NCBI RefSeq assembly: GCF_004331695.1
Contig: NZ_SJSL01000002.1
Location: 682,001-746,000 of the forward strand
Direction: 5' to 3'
From: Pedobacter psychroterrae
GTDB lineage: Bacteria > Bacteroidota > Bacteroidia > Sphingobacteriales > Sphingobacteriaceae
Length of the DNA: 64,000 nucleotides
The stretch's first letter is position 1. Each line of letters starts with the position of its first letter. Positions 19,601-27,377 of this stretch are shown in pieces. The translations under genes were made by a program, and so were the position numbers. A model generated the notes under the pieces. It was given only the letters and a program-made list of their open reading frames with translations. It made no database searches and was not told the DNA's origin.

Positions 19601-19945
19601 TTCATCAACAATGGAAAAGGAAGGTTTAAAGAAGCAGCATTACCCATTGAAGTACAAAGTTCACCCATATATGCCATCGCAGCATTGGATTATGACCAAA
19701 ATGGCCATAAAGACCTGCTCCTATGTGGGAATGTAAGTCGCGCACGTCTTAAATTTGGCAACAGTGACGCCAACTATGGTATACTGCTCAGGAATGATGG
19801 AAAGGGAGGCTTTACCTATGTGTCACAACAAAAATCCGGATTTAAGCTTAAAGGAGATGTTAAAAGTATCATCCCCTTTAATGATAAATTGCTTTTCGGA
19901 ATCAATCAGCGGGGTATCACGGCTTATCAGTTTGGTGGCAAATGA
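16610..19945 (+). CDS. CRTAC1-type FG-GAP/VCBS repeat lipoprotein with ASPIC/UnbV domain
   Basis: 1111 residues; lipoprotein signal with Cys22 in 'LASC'. About fourteen Ca-binding-like repeats of form DxNxDGxxD are readable, e.g. 'DLNNDGLDDIYFSGN', 'DVNNDGWPDIYISND', 'DINGDGLEDLYIGGG' and 'DLNGDGTPDLVIGNN', pointing to two beta-propellers. An ASPIC/UnbV domain lies between them at ~525-605 ('GIGAKVWLFAKNKLQYLEQ', 'PILHFGLG'). Such proteins are large surface-exposed binding proteins often linked to SusCD loci; the ligand is unknown. It has its own candidate promoter. Its stop codon abuts, tail to tail, that of the minus-strand hydrolase. Confidence 0.88.
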   Translation: MLKLSKLPLYIGAICVIALASCNTKIKEGSSNEDVLFYLLPTEQTHVDFNNTIVESRVANIISYQYFYNGGGVATGDLNNDGLDDIYFSGNMTKAKLYLNKGSMQFEDITAKAGITEIELSWKTGVTFADVNGDGKLDIYQCYSGGLPAKNRQNTLFINQGNDASGIPLFKEEAAKYGLNDDAYSTHAVFFDYDGDNNLDMFLLNHNPKIFTTLEEVSAPAILKEPAPMIRVKLYKNVNGKFEDFSDRAGLYNSSFTYGLGAGIADVNNDGWPDIYISNDYSAPDYLYINNRDGTFTDQIQTQMGHTSLYSMGNDIADINNDGLADLFTLDMLPEENSRQKLLFSPDNYEYNDLRLKLGFHHQDMRNMLHINNGNGTFSEMGQLSGVSNTDWSWAPLFADYDNDGWKDLFITNGYLRDYTNMDFLKFKGDFLRGTDPAIIKENLLELINNIPASNVNNYIYKNNGNLTFSNKGAEWGINLPSNSSGAAYTDLDNDGDLDLVVNNINLPAFIYQNQSQGKIKNQYLKLKLHGAGQNTLGIGAKVWLFAKNKLQYLEQNPSRGYQSSVSPILHFGLGKMDVIDSVRIVWQGGKQQVLKNIKPDQLLTLEEKNASTIYHTVAPTDPLFKEITSPVAFKHQKNAINDFKRQPLLINPMSFNGPCLAKADINGDGLEDLYIGGGHNQAGALFLQNKNGAFTNKLVPAFETDKNSDDIDALFFDANGDGFPDLYVASGGYSSYTVDDPLLQDRLYINNRSGGFTKSTTLPKMYSSKSCVSAADFNGDGHQDLFIGGRVIPGRYPEVPPSYLLINDGSGNFKDQISTIAPVLQQSGMITDAGWTDLNNDKKPDLILVGEWMPVTVMINENGKLVDKTSNYFDKSYSGWWNKLLIDDLNGDGTPDLVIGNNGLNSQCKASDQEPAEMYYKDFDDNGSVDPILCLYIQGKTYPHVTRDELLDQMSMMRTRYPDYKSYAELTITQIFTADELKDATKLKANYLKTAVFINNGKGRFKEAALPIEVQSSPIYAIAALDYDQNGHKDLLLCGNVSRARLKFGNSDANYGILLRNDGKGGFTYVSQQKSGFKLKGDVKSIIPFNDKLLFGINQRGITAYQFGGK

Positions 19946-20569
19946 TCAGCTAAGGATCAATTCCTTTGCCAGGTCAATTTCCTTCTGACTGATCGTATGC
20001 ACCCTACCCGGATAGATCTTCAGGGAAACATTAGCATTCATTTTACTAATGATCCCTGCAGATACCTCTACTCTTGATACGGGTACATGCGGGTCAGGGT
20101 CTCCTGTAGTAATTAACACAGGTGTTTTCTTAAAATCACCCTTGTAATGCTTCATGTTGATCTCCTTGCCGATCAGTCCGCCTGTAAAAGCCACAATGCC
20201 ACCATATTGTGCAGCATTTCTGGTTACATATTCCAATGCCAGGCATGCTCCTTGTGAAAATCCAACAAAATAGATCTCCTGTTGAGGAATTCCGGCATTG
20301 ACTACCGCTGTTACCAGGCTTTTGATTATTCCCAGCGCACTATCCAGCGCAGGTTGGTTCTGCTCAACCGGCGCAATAAAACTATAAGGGTACCAGCTGT
20401 TATTATTGGCCTGGGGAGCCAGCAATGCGGTACCTGCCAGTTCAAAATGATCACTCAGTGAAAGAATATCTTCTGCAGAGGCACCCCTTCCATGCAGGAA
20501 AATGAAAGCTCTTTTGGCCTCGGCCAGGGCTACCCCGGCCGTTACAATATTATGGTCATGTGTGTACAT
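19946..20569 (-). CDS. Phospholipase/carboxylesterase family alpha/beta hydrolase (MhqD-like)
   Basis: 207 residues. Alpha/beta-hydrolase signature: 'FLHGRGASAEDI' oxyanion region, nucleophile elbow 'GFSQGA' (Ser of GxSxG), Asp in 'GDPDPHVP' and His in 'GRVHTIS'. No signal peptide, so cytoplasmic. It begins one base after the stop of the upstream ring-cleaving dioxygenase gene, a translationally coupled pair. In Bacillus subtilis MhqD (carboxylesterase) and MhqO (dioxygenase) are co-regulated in the response to quinones and electrophiles; the same pairing here suggests that role, by analogy only. Confidence 0.85.
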   Translation of the reverse strand: MYTHDHNIVTAGVALAEAKRAFIFLHGRGASAEDILSLSDHFELAGTALLAPQANNNSWYPYSFIAPVEQNQPALDSALGIIKSLVTAVVNAGIPQQEIYFVGFSQGACLALEYVTRNAAQYGGIVAFTGGLIGKEINMKHYKGDFKKTPVLITTGDPDPHVPVSRVEVSAGIISKMNANVSLKIYPGRVHTISQKEIDLAKELILS

Positions 20570-20570
20570 C

Positions 20571-21506
20571 TTAGTTTATTTTAGGCAATATGCTTTCAAT
20601 CTCCGCCCTGTTGCTTTCATACTGTGCTGGAAGTTTAAGTCCTTTTCCCAATTCTTCAAGCGGCTCATCTATGGTGAATCCAGGATTATCAGTAGCAATT
20701 TCAAAAAGCACACCTCCCGGTTCACGGAAATATAAAGAGTAGAAATAATTGCGGTCTATTTTCTGCGTAATGTTCAATCCCTGTGCCACTATCTTATCCC
20801 TGAAGTACATCAGTGTTTCTTCATCTTTCACCCTGAACGCCACATGATGTACCGAACCTCCTGCTACATGGCCTACACTTTCTCCCGGAGCCTCTACCAG
20901 GTCTACTATTGCAGCATATTCAACTGTATCAGTAATGTAGCGATAGCGGTTTACCTCAGTTTTCTCAAGTTTATAACCAAATACATCGGTCAGTACCGCA
21001 GCTGTTCCATCTTTTTTATTGGTCGTGATCGTTACATGGTGAAATCCGTGTACCGCATTTTCCTTCCCTACCTGATCTGTGGTCCACTGTGCCCTTTTAT
21101 CAGGTGCCGCAGCTTCTGTCAGTTCAAATTTCAACCCGTCAGGATCTAAAAAGGTCAGGTATCGCTCGCCAAATTTCTCTGCTGGTTTATTATAGATAAT
21201 GTTGTTCTCTTCAAATCGTTTTTGCCAGAAATCAAGGCTTCCTGTTGGTACACTATAGCCAATCTCAGTTACCTGTCTGGTGCCCCTTCTTCCCTGTGCC
21301 ATACCTTCCCATGGAAAGAAAGTCAGGATGCTGCCCGGGTTGCCGTGTTCATCACCGTAATAAAAGTGATAAGTATGCGGGTCATCAAAGTTCACAGTTT
21401 TTTTGATTAGCCTCAACCCAAGTACACGGGTATAAAAATCGTGATTTTTTTGTGCATTCCCTGCAATGGCAGTAATGTGGTGAATTCCTAAAATTTCAGT
21501 TTTCAT
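20571..21506 (-). CDS. VOC-superfamily ring-cleaving dioxygenase (MhqO-like)
   Basis: 311 residues made of two vicinal-oxygen-chelate units. The first begins 'ILGIHHITAIAGNAQKNHDF'; the second has 'GFHHVTITTNKKDG'. Metal-ligand candidates are the His residues in the 'HHITAI' and 'HHVAFRVKDE' motifs and the Glu in 'GGVLFEIATD'. This matches the MhqO/YdfO-type hydroquinone-specific extradiol dioxygenase group. Cytoplasmic. First gene of a two-gene minus-strand unit with the esterase downstream. The 141-bp gap upstream is shared with the divergent fatty-acid-hydroxylase gene. Confidence 0.87.
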   Translation of the reverse strand: MKTEILGIHHITAIAGNAQKNHDFYTRVLGLRLIKKTVNFDDPHTYHFYYGDEHGNPGSILTFFPWEGMAQGRRGTRQVTEIGYSVPTGSLDFWQKRFEENNIIYNKPAEKFGERYLTFLDPDGLKFELTEAAAPDKRAQWTTDQVGKENAVHGFHHVTITTNKKDGTAAVLTDVFGYKLEKTEVNRYRYITDTVEYAAIVDLVEAPGESVGHVAGGSVHHVAFRVKDEETLMYFRDKIVAQGLNITQKIDRNYFYSLYFREPGGVLFEIATDNPGFTIDEPLEELGKGLKLPAQYESNRAEIESILPKIN

Positions 21507-21647
21507 AATTCAATTGTTTAATTACACTACAAATTTACGGCCTCTACAGCTCATAAATCTTACCATAGATTAAGAAATGCAAATCATTAATATGACCCGA
21601 AATCAATAAATGCATATTTAAAAAATACCGGGAAAGCTGTAATTTAG

Positions 21648-22283
21648 ATGTCCGATAAAGGAGTTTCAAAATCTGTATCGATGAAGAAGAATTTTATATC
21701 CAATTCTCCAGAATCTGTGAGAATGTTTAAGAATCCAATTTTAGAAGAATTGTCTAAAGTGCCTTATTTCATTCCTTTGGTCGTATATGTTCCTGTGATC
21801 ATTTATTTCTCCTGGAGTTCAGCACAATTAAACGGCATTGCATTATTCATCGCCCACCTGCTGCTTGGCGTGTACATATGGACACTGACTGAATATATAT
21901 TGCACCGGTTTATATTTCATTTCTCTCCTTCCTCAGAATGGGGTAAAAGAATCCATTTTATATTTCATGGTGTTCATCACGATTATCCCAATGATGCCAG
22001 GCGTTTGGTGATGCCACCCTCGGCCAGCATCCCCTTGGCACTGGCTTTTTACCAGCTTTTTAAATGGTCGCTCAGTCCAGCCCTGCTAGATGGGTTCTTT
22101 ACCGGCTTTATCGCAGGATATTTGTTTTATGACATGACACATTACCTGCTGCACCATGCCCAGTTCAAAAATAGCTTCTGGAAGAAACTAAAGCAGCAGC
22201 ACATGCTCCATCACTACGATGACTCCACAAAAAAATACGGGGTAACGTCAGATATCTGGGACAAAGTTTTCGGTACCAAGTAA
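21648..22283 (+). CDS. Fatty acid hydroxylase/sterol desaturase-family membrane protein
   Basis: 211 residues with several membrane segments ('PYFIPLVVYVPVIIYFSW', 'IALFIAHLLLGVYIWTLTE'). The di-iron His-box set of the FA2H/Scs7 group is complete: 'HRFIFH', 'HFIFHGVHHDYPND', 'HYLLHH', 'HMLHHYD'. The family hydroxylates fatty acids; in sphingolipid-making Bacteroidota an alpha-hydroxylation of ceramide or lipid acyl chains is plausible but unproven. The start is uncertain: the ATG at 21648 is directly preceded by a -7-like TAATTTAG, so the in-frame ATG at 21681 may be the true start. Confidence 0.85.
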   Translation: MSDKGVSKSVSMKKNFISNSPESVRMFKNPILEELSKVPYFIPLVVYVPVIIYFSWSSAQLNGIALFIAHLLLGVYIWTLTEYILHRFIFHFSPSSEWGKRIHFIFHGVHHDYPNDARRLVMPPSASIPLALAFYQLFKWSLSPALLDGFFTGFIAGYLFYDMTHYLLHHAQFKNSFWKKLKQQHMLHHYDDSTKKYGVTSDIWDKVFGTK

Positions 22284-22289
22284 TCAAAC

Positions 22290-22415
22290 TTATTTCTTCT
22301 TCACCGGGACTTTCTTTGCATCCTTAGCAGAGGTGGCATTTTCAGGCTCAGCACCTTTAGGTTTTCTTTGAATTTTAATTTCAGTTTTTTCAGGATTTGA
22401 TTTTGGAGATTTCAT
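22290..22415 (-). CDS. Small Lys-rich hypothetical protein (41 aa)
   Basis: ATG at 22415 reads 41 codons to TAA at 22290. The product is highly basic and low in complexity (starts MKSPKSNPEK, ends VPVKKK, with a Pro/Glu/Ala middle). It fills most of the gap between two convergent genes. The composition resembles nucleic-acid-binding tails or disordered proteins. No family recognised; it could be a chance ORF, but there is no overlap with other genes and the reading frame spans the gap neatly. Confidence 0.4.
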   Translation of the reverse strand: MKSPKSNPEKTEIKIQRKPKGAEPENATSAKDAKKVPVKKK

Positions 22416-22494
22416 AGCTGTATCATTGTTTTTAAGATGAAATTCTAATACACTTCATGAATAACAATCTTAACTGCCATTAGGTTTAGAGAAA

Positions 22495-24798
22495 TTACAG
22501 ACCAGTTTCAGTTTTATTTACGGGGAGACTAAAGCAAAATCTGGACCCCGCACCTTCCTGACTGTCTACCCATATCCTACCGCCCTCACGCTTAATGATC
22601 TCAGATGAAATGTACAATCCCAGTCCCAAACCCGGAAAAGTATGCTGCATGTCTCCGCTCACCCTGTAAAACTGCTCAAATACCTTGTTGAGGTTCTCTT
22701 CAGAAATTCCCACGCCAAAGTCCTCCACGCATACACATACTTCTTCATCTTTCATTTCAGTAGAAATGATGATTTTGTCTGTTTTAGGTGAGTATTTAAT
22801 AGCATTGGTTATCAAATTTGTAATTACCTGGCCAATCCGCTCTTTGTCAGCAAATACTACACCCGTCGGAAGATACTGTTCAATCAGCTTATGCCTGTCG
22901 GTAGTTCGCTGCAGGTCTTCCACCAACTCCTTTACAAGCAGTTCAAAGTCAAAATTCTGCGGATTAAACTGTAGTTTTCCTGAATTGATCTTCGTCACGT
23001 CAAGCAGGTCACTGATCAGGCTGGTCAATCTGTCCAGCTGGTCATTCATTTTCCGCATCATTCCTGCCTCTGTATGCTCCCCTTTTTTTATCAATATTCT
23101 TTCCAGTACCTGTGTATAAGCTTTTATACTGGTCACCGGTGTTTTCAATTCATGACTCGCTATACCTATAAAAGCATCTTTTTGCTGTTGCAGTTCTTTT
23201 TGTTCGGTTATATCTGTGCAGGAGCCAATATATCCGCAAAAGCTGCCATCATCCCGGTACTGCGGTTGTCCGCATGCCGTACACCACCGCAGTGTACCAT
23301 CTATATGCTTTATCCTGAAGGACACACCATAAAGTGTCTGGTTATTGAGGGTTACCTGAAATTCTTCTATCGCTTTTTCTCTGTCTTCCTGATAGATTGC
23401 TTCCAGCCATCCCGACACCATATTGTCATCATAAGAGATACCGGTCCAGTCTATCCAGGTTTGGTTTACATAAGTGATGGCTCCATTTTCATTACACATA
23501 AATAAACATGCAGGAGAGGCAGACGTGATTTTTCTCAGCAACTGCTCACTATCAGCCAGGGCCTTTTCCAATTGTTGCTGTTGCTCCTGATTTTTCTGCT
23601 CTTCCGTAATGTCAAGTACGGTGCCCAGTATTCTATGGGGCATTTCATCACTGTTATAAAACACTTTCCCCTCTACCCTTACCCAATGAACAGATCCGTC
23701 TTCCCATACCACCCGCGATTCATAGAAGAGGTTTCCTTTTCTTATCGCATTGCGATGTGCCACCAGCCTGGATCTCAGATCTTCCTTGTGAAAAACCTCC
23801 AGGTACCTGTCGCGGTGAACCGGTTTTTCAAAGCCAAAAATGTTTGCAAACCGGGTAGAAGTTATGATCTCTCCATTCACCAGATTGATGTCAAATGTGC
23901 CCATGTTTACAGCTTCTGCCGCCAGTCTTGCCCTTTCTTCAGCCTCTTCCAGCTTGTGCCGCGCATTTACCTGTTCGGTTGCATCTATGGAGATGGCAAT
24001 AATGCCACTTATCGTCCCGTCGTCATCTCTGAAAGGTTCAAATACAAAGTCAACATAAATCGTTTGCAGTACTCCATCCCGGATCAGGGTGATTGGCTGG
24101 TCTTTCCCCTGGTACGATTCCCCTGTCAGCCTTACCCGGTTGGCTAGTTCTTCAAGACCAAGTCCCTTTGCAAAATTCAGGATTTCAAATATCTTTTTGT
24201 CCATCATTTCTTCTGATGACTTGCCATACAGATCGCATAGTGGCTGATTGATCAGTTCTGTTATAAAGTCCGGCCCCTTAAAAATCCCTATGCCTACAGG
24301 TGCCTGCATCAGTAATGAATATAGTTGCTTTCGCTGTGTTTTAAGTGCTTCAATACCTGCTTTTTCCCGCTGCTCCAAGCGATATATCTCCGTTACATTC
24401 TTAGGTGAATGAATGAAGAATACCACTTCTCCTTTTTCATTTAATACCGGGATATTGGTGGTTGTCCAGTAGCGTTCCTCAAACTGCTCAGTGCCCGGTA
24501 TCGGAATGTCATAGCGGTAGTTGCTCATCGTATGCGGTTTACCGGTATGAATAGCAGCCTCAAAAGAACGCATGGTCAGTTCTATGTTTTTCGATTCCTG
24601 ATCTGTTGGGTTACCGGGAAACACGGTAAATACCGATTTCCCGATCAATCTTTCCCGCGAGCTGTTTGTGGCCAACAAGTACGCATCATTCACATCTATG
24701 ATGGTATATGTAGGCGCATCAGTCTTCATGATGAGCTTTGCCACTGGACTACTATTGAAAATACTAATATAACCAGTCAGGGAGATTTCGTTGTCCAT
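22495..24798 (-). CDS. Soluble multi-PAS sensor histidine kinase
   Basis: About 767 residues from the ATG at 24798 (MDNEISLTGY); a TTG 33 bp upstream is unlikely. About four PAS/PAC units in series: ~5-140, ~160-275 ('QAPVGIGIFKGPDFITELIN'), ~280-400, ~405-530 ('ITYVNQTWIDWTGISYDD'). Then HisKA with H-box 'FIGIASHELKTPVTS' and an HATPase_c domain with N-box 'NLITNAIKYSPK', G1 'VEDFGVGIS' and G2 'GLGLGLYIS'. No transmembrane segment, so it senses a cytoplasmic signal. No response regulator is adjacent (orphan kinase), and no receiver domain is fused. The input signal is unknown. Confidence 0.92.
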   Translation of the reverse strand: MDNEISLTGYISIFNSSPVAKLIMKTDAPTYTIIDVNDAYLLATNSSRERLIGKSVFTVFPGNPTDQESKNIELTMRSFEAAIHTGKPHTMSNYRYDIPIPGTEQFEERYWTTTNIPVLNEKGEVVFFIHSPKNVTEIYRLEQREKAGIEALKTQRKQLYSLLMQAPVGIGIFKGPDFITELINQPLCDLYGKSSEEMMDKKIFEILNFAKGLGLEELANRVRLTGESYQGKDQPITLIRDGVLQTIYVDFVFEPFRDDDGTISGIIAISIDATEQVNARHKLEEAEERARLAAEAVNMGTFDINLVNGEIITSTRFANIFGFEKPVHRDRYLEVFHKEDLRSRLVAHRNAIRKGNLFYESRVVWEDGSVHWVRVEGKVFYNSDEMPHRILGTVLDITEEQKNQEQQQQLEKALADSEQLLRKITSASPACLFMCNENGAITYVNQTWIDWTGISYDDNMVSGWLEAIYQEDREKAIEEFQVTLNNQTLYGVSFRIKHIDGTLRWCTACGQPQYRDDGSFCGYIGSCTDITEQKELQQQKDAFIGIASHELKTPVTSIKAYTQVLERILIKKGEHTEAGMMRKMNDQLDRLTSLISDLLDVTKINSGKLQFNPQNFDFELLVKELVEDLQRTTDRHKLIEQYLPTGVVFADKERIGQVITNLITNAIKYSPKTDKIIISTEMKDEEVCVCVEDFGVGISEENLNKVFEQFYRVSGDMQHTFPGLGLGLYISSEIIKREGGRIWVDSQEGAGSRFCFSLPVNKTETGL

Positions 24799-24968
24799 AT
24801 TTTTCTTCCTTCGAAAACAGCTTATGAGCAATTCGGAAAATTAGCTAAATATAATAAAAAAGGACTGACAACATAAAGGCATTTTTCATGCATAGTTTAT
24901 GGTTTGATATTGTGCTGAAATGAAACCGAAAAACCTCAGGGAGGGTTTTGACTGTGTTTTAGTATAAT

Positions 24969-25054
24969 AGGGGTTTTATAGGGACTTCATAGGGATATAA
25001 CAGGGATAAATTCCTATAATGTCCCTATGAAGTCCCTATAGTTTCCCTGTTATA
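24969..25054. repeat. 11-bp phased AGGGA repeats arranged as a large inverted repeat
   Basis: AGGG(A/G) occurs at 24969, 24980, 24991 and 25002, exactly every 11 bp. The complementary TCCCT occurs at 25022, 25033 and 25044, again every 11 bp. Arms 24977-24995 and 25022-25040 are perfect 19-bp inverted copies; nested arms 24996-25006 and 25044-25054 are perfect over 11 bp. It lies in the 388-bp divergent gap (24799-25186) between the histidine kinase and the outer-membrane protein gene. I see no other feature in that gap with confidence. Confidence 0.85.
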
Positions 25055-25186
25055 TACCTTTTAAATATTTACACTGTACGGACAGTATCACAATGCTTTA
25101 ATACTTTGGAATTTTATCTTTAAAATCAGAAATTTTATTTAATCTTTGCCTCAATTTATGATGCGCTTAGCGGCCAACTTACAAAC

Positions 25187-26197
25187 ATGATGAGATTTAA
25201 AGCTCTTGTATTATTTATCCTGATCGCCAGTACCTTCAAGACCCTCCATGCACAGGAACTGGAAGGTAGCCTTGGCTTGCATACTTTTGCTGATAACAGG
25301 GAGTATGCCCGTACACATCGCTTTTCACAAACTATATTCGGTTTAAGGTTTTCACCTGAGATAGGCTTGCTGCTAGACAGTACCCATCGCCTTAGGGTAG
25401 GTTTCAATGCGCTCCATGAATTTGGATCTCCTAGATTTACCAACGAATTCCTCCCTGTAGCATATTACGAATTTAAACAACAGGACTGGAATTTCTATAT
25501 GGGTGTGTTTCCAAGGCACAATTTGCTGTCTGATTACCCAAGGGCCGTCCTCAATGATACCTTAAGTTATTACAGACCTAATGTAGAAGGGATGTTGCTC
25601 AAATATGAAAATGAAAACTGGAAGCAAGTGTTCTTTATCGACTGGACCAGCCGCCAGACTACTACTGACAGGGAGAACTTCATTTTTGGCCTCTCAGGAA
25701 AATACAAAAAGGACCTCTTCTTCTTGTCCCACTATGCCATGATGCTGCACAATGCAGGACCGGCCATAGATATCCCTGGCGATCACATTGAAGACAATGG
25801 CGCAATTGCGATCAAAGCTGGTCTGGATCTTTCGGGCAAAACATTTCTGGATTCACTTACCTTGAATGTTGGAGGCCTGATGTCATTTGAACGTGTCCGG
25901 ACCGTCGGAAGCTGGCAGACACCCAAAGGTCTACTTTTAGAGACGGCTATGGAATACAAGCGATTTGGGGTTACCAATTCATTCTATAAAGGTGATGGCC
26001 ACCATATCGTAAACGGCGATCAGTTTTACACCGCCAAAACATACAACAGAACTGATCTAAGCTGGCGACCAAAAATATACAAAGGTATTGAAGGCCAGTT
26101 TACCCTCTCTTTTCACTTCCTGGAGGGTACAGTAGACAGTCAGCAGGCCTTCGGTATCCGTTACAAGATTCAGGGACGCAAAGCGCTTAAAAACTAG
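25187..26197 (+). CDS. Hypothetical outer-membrane protein, probably a beta-barrel
   Basis: 336 residues; signal peptide with cleavage after 'TLHAQ'. The mature part is rich in alternating aromatic/polar strands ('DWNFYMGVFPRHNLL', 'FGLSGKYKKDLFFLSHYAMML', 'YKGIEGQFTLSFHFLEG', 'FGIRYKIQGRKALKN'), typical of an outer-membrane porin-like barrel. No named family recognised. ATGs at 25187 and 25190 are adjacent; either can serve. It lies alone between the phased repeat element and the mannan locus, and its relation to either is unknown. Confidence 0.7.
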   Translation: MMRFKALVLFILIASTFKTLHAQELEGSLGLHTFADNREYARTHRFSQTIFGLRFSPEIGLLLDSTHRLRVGFNALHEFGSPRFTNEFLPVAYYEFKQQDWNFYMGVFPRHNLLSDYPRAVLNDTLSYYRPNVEGMLLKYENENWKQVFFIDWTSRQTTTDRENFIFGLSGKYKKDLFFLSHYAMMLHNAGPAIDIPGDHIEDNGAIAIKAGLDLSGKTFLDSLTLNVGGLMSFERVRTVGSWQTPKGLLLETAMEYKRFGVTNSFYKGDGHHIVNGDQFYTAKTYNRTDLSWRPKIYKGIEGQFTLSFHFLEGTVDSQQAFGIRYKIQGRKALKN

Positions 26198-26283
26198 GTA
26201 TACTACCTGTCACATTTCTTTAATGTTACCTTAACGTACAATCTTTTGTTAAAAAAAGATTAACATGCCTATGCCGCAGCGCG

Positions 26284-26318
26284 TACTTTTGGTTTAACAT
26301 TCCGTACCTTAAACCAAA
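26284..26318 (+). promoter_or_regulatory. -7 element overlapped by 10-bp inverted repeat upstream of the GH26 gene
   Basis: TACTTTTG at 26284-26291 is an exact TAnnTTTG -7 element. Its 3' half is part of TTTGGTTTAA (26288-26297), which pairs perfectly with TTAAACCAAA (26309-26318) across an 11-bp spacer. An operator overlapping the core promoter of the first mannan-locus transcript is the simplest reading. No good -33 element was found at the right distance. Confidence 0.5.
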
Positions 26319-26355
26319 TGTAAACGGCTATCTGATAGCATCAATAAATCAAAGT

Positions 26356-27375
26356 ATGAAACGAAATTATTTTTTCTATTTACTAGTGCTTATCTCCCTT
26401 CCTGCTTTTGCTCAGAAAAAGGCTGCATCCAGGCATGCTGCTGAAAAGCATCCGGAGCTGCATACCCGTTTCAAAACATTGAATTATCTCTATAAAATAT
26501 CCGGTAAGGCTACCGCTTTTGGTATCCACAACAGGGAGCCAAATGAAAAACCGGCTACCTGGACCAATGAAATATTCAAGACCACAGGAAAGTATCCTGC
26601 ACTATGGAGCGGAGATTTCCTCTTCCAGGCAGAAAACATTGCTGCACGCCAGACTATGATCAACGAAGCTGTGACGCAGTGGAAAAAAGGATCCATGATC
26701 AATATCATGTGGCATGCCTGCAATCCGGCGTTGGAGCAACCCTGCGGATGGGATAAAAAAGGGGTTCTTAGTAAGCTCAGTGATGAACAATGGAATGAAC
26801 TGCTTACCGATGGCAGCAAAATAAACAGCCGATGGAAGGCGATGATGGATGAGATAGCAGTTTATCTTCAGCAACTGGAACACAAAGGGGTAGAGGTGAT
26901 GTTCAGGCCATTGCATGAAATGAACCAGGGTGTATTTTGGTGGGGCGGACGCCCTGGCGAACGTGGTACACGGAAATTATACCAGATCACGCACGATTAC
27001 CTCACCAAAACAAAGGGGCTGAGCAACCTCATCTGGGTATGGAACATACAGGATTTTGGCACATTGGAAAGCGATGCCGTTTCCTATAACCCAGGTGATA
27101 AATATTGGGACATCGCTACCCTGGATATCTATGACGATAAAACAGGGTTTAGTCGCGAGAAATATAACATCATGGTCAATGTAGCTAAAGGTAAACCCAT
27201 CGCCATCGGCGAATGCCAGAAATACCCTACCGCAGAAAAGCTGCAAATTCAGAATAAGTGGACCTTCTTTATGGGATGGTCTGAACTGGTATACAAATAC
27301 AATACAAACGAAGAGATCATCAAGCTGATGAGCGCACCCAATGTATTGAGTCTGGATGAACTAAAAGGCTTTTAA
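26356..27375 (+). CDS. GH26 beta-mannanase, periplasmic/secreted
   Basis: 339 residues with a cleavable signal peptide (MKRNYFFYLLVLISLPAFAQ), no lipobox. GH26 fold: acid/base Glu188 in 'RPLHEMNQG', nucleophile Glu286 in 'AIGECQK', and the conserved 'WWGGRPG' and 'MWHACNP' subsite motifs. Hydrolyses beta-1,4-mannan; by analogy with B. fragilis ManA the product is mannobiose. It starts its own transcript and is followed after 2 bp by the ThuA fusion gene. It is closely similar to the lipoprotein GH26 at 42076. Confidence 0.9.
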   Translation: MKRNYFFYLLVLISLPAFAQKKAASRHAAEKHPELHTRFKTLNYLYKISGKATAFGIHNREPNEKPATWTNEIFKTTGKYPALWSGDFLFQAENIAARQTMINEAVTQWKKGSMINIMWHACNPALEQPCGWDKKGVLSKLSDEQWNELLTDGSKINSRWKAMMDEIAVYLQQLEHKGVEVMFRPLHEMNQGVFWWGGRPGERGTRKLYQITHDYLTKTKGLSNLIWVWNIQDFGTLESDAVSYNPGDKYWDIATLDIYDDKTGFSREKYNIMVNVAKGKPIAIGECQKYPTAEKLQIQNKWTFFMGWSELVYKYNTNEEIIKLMSAPNVLSLDELKGF

Positions 27376-27377
27376 TC

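Noticed and set aside
24799..24831. Longer N-terminus of the histidine kinase from a TTG codon
   Set aside because: It adds a basic, Cys-containing stretch not typical of PAS kinases; ATG at 24798 begins a normal soluble protein.
24969..25054. CRISPR-like array or intrinsic terminator at the phased repeats
   Set aside because: The units are only 11 bp with no spacers of constant length between longer repeats, no cas genes are near, and no T-run follows the inverted arms.
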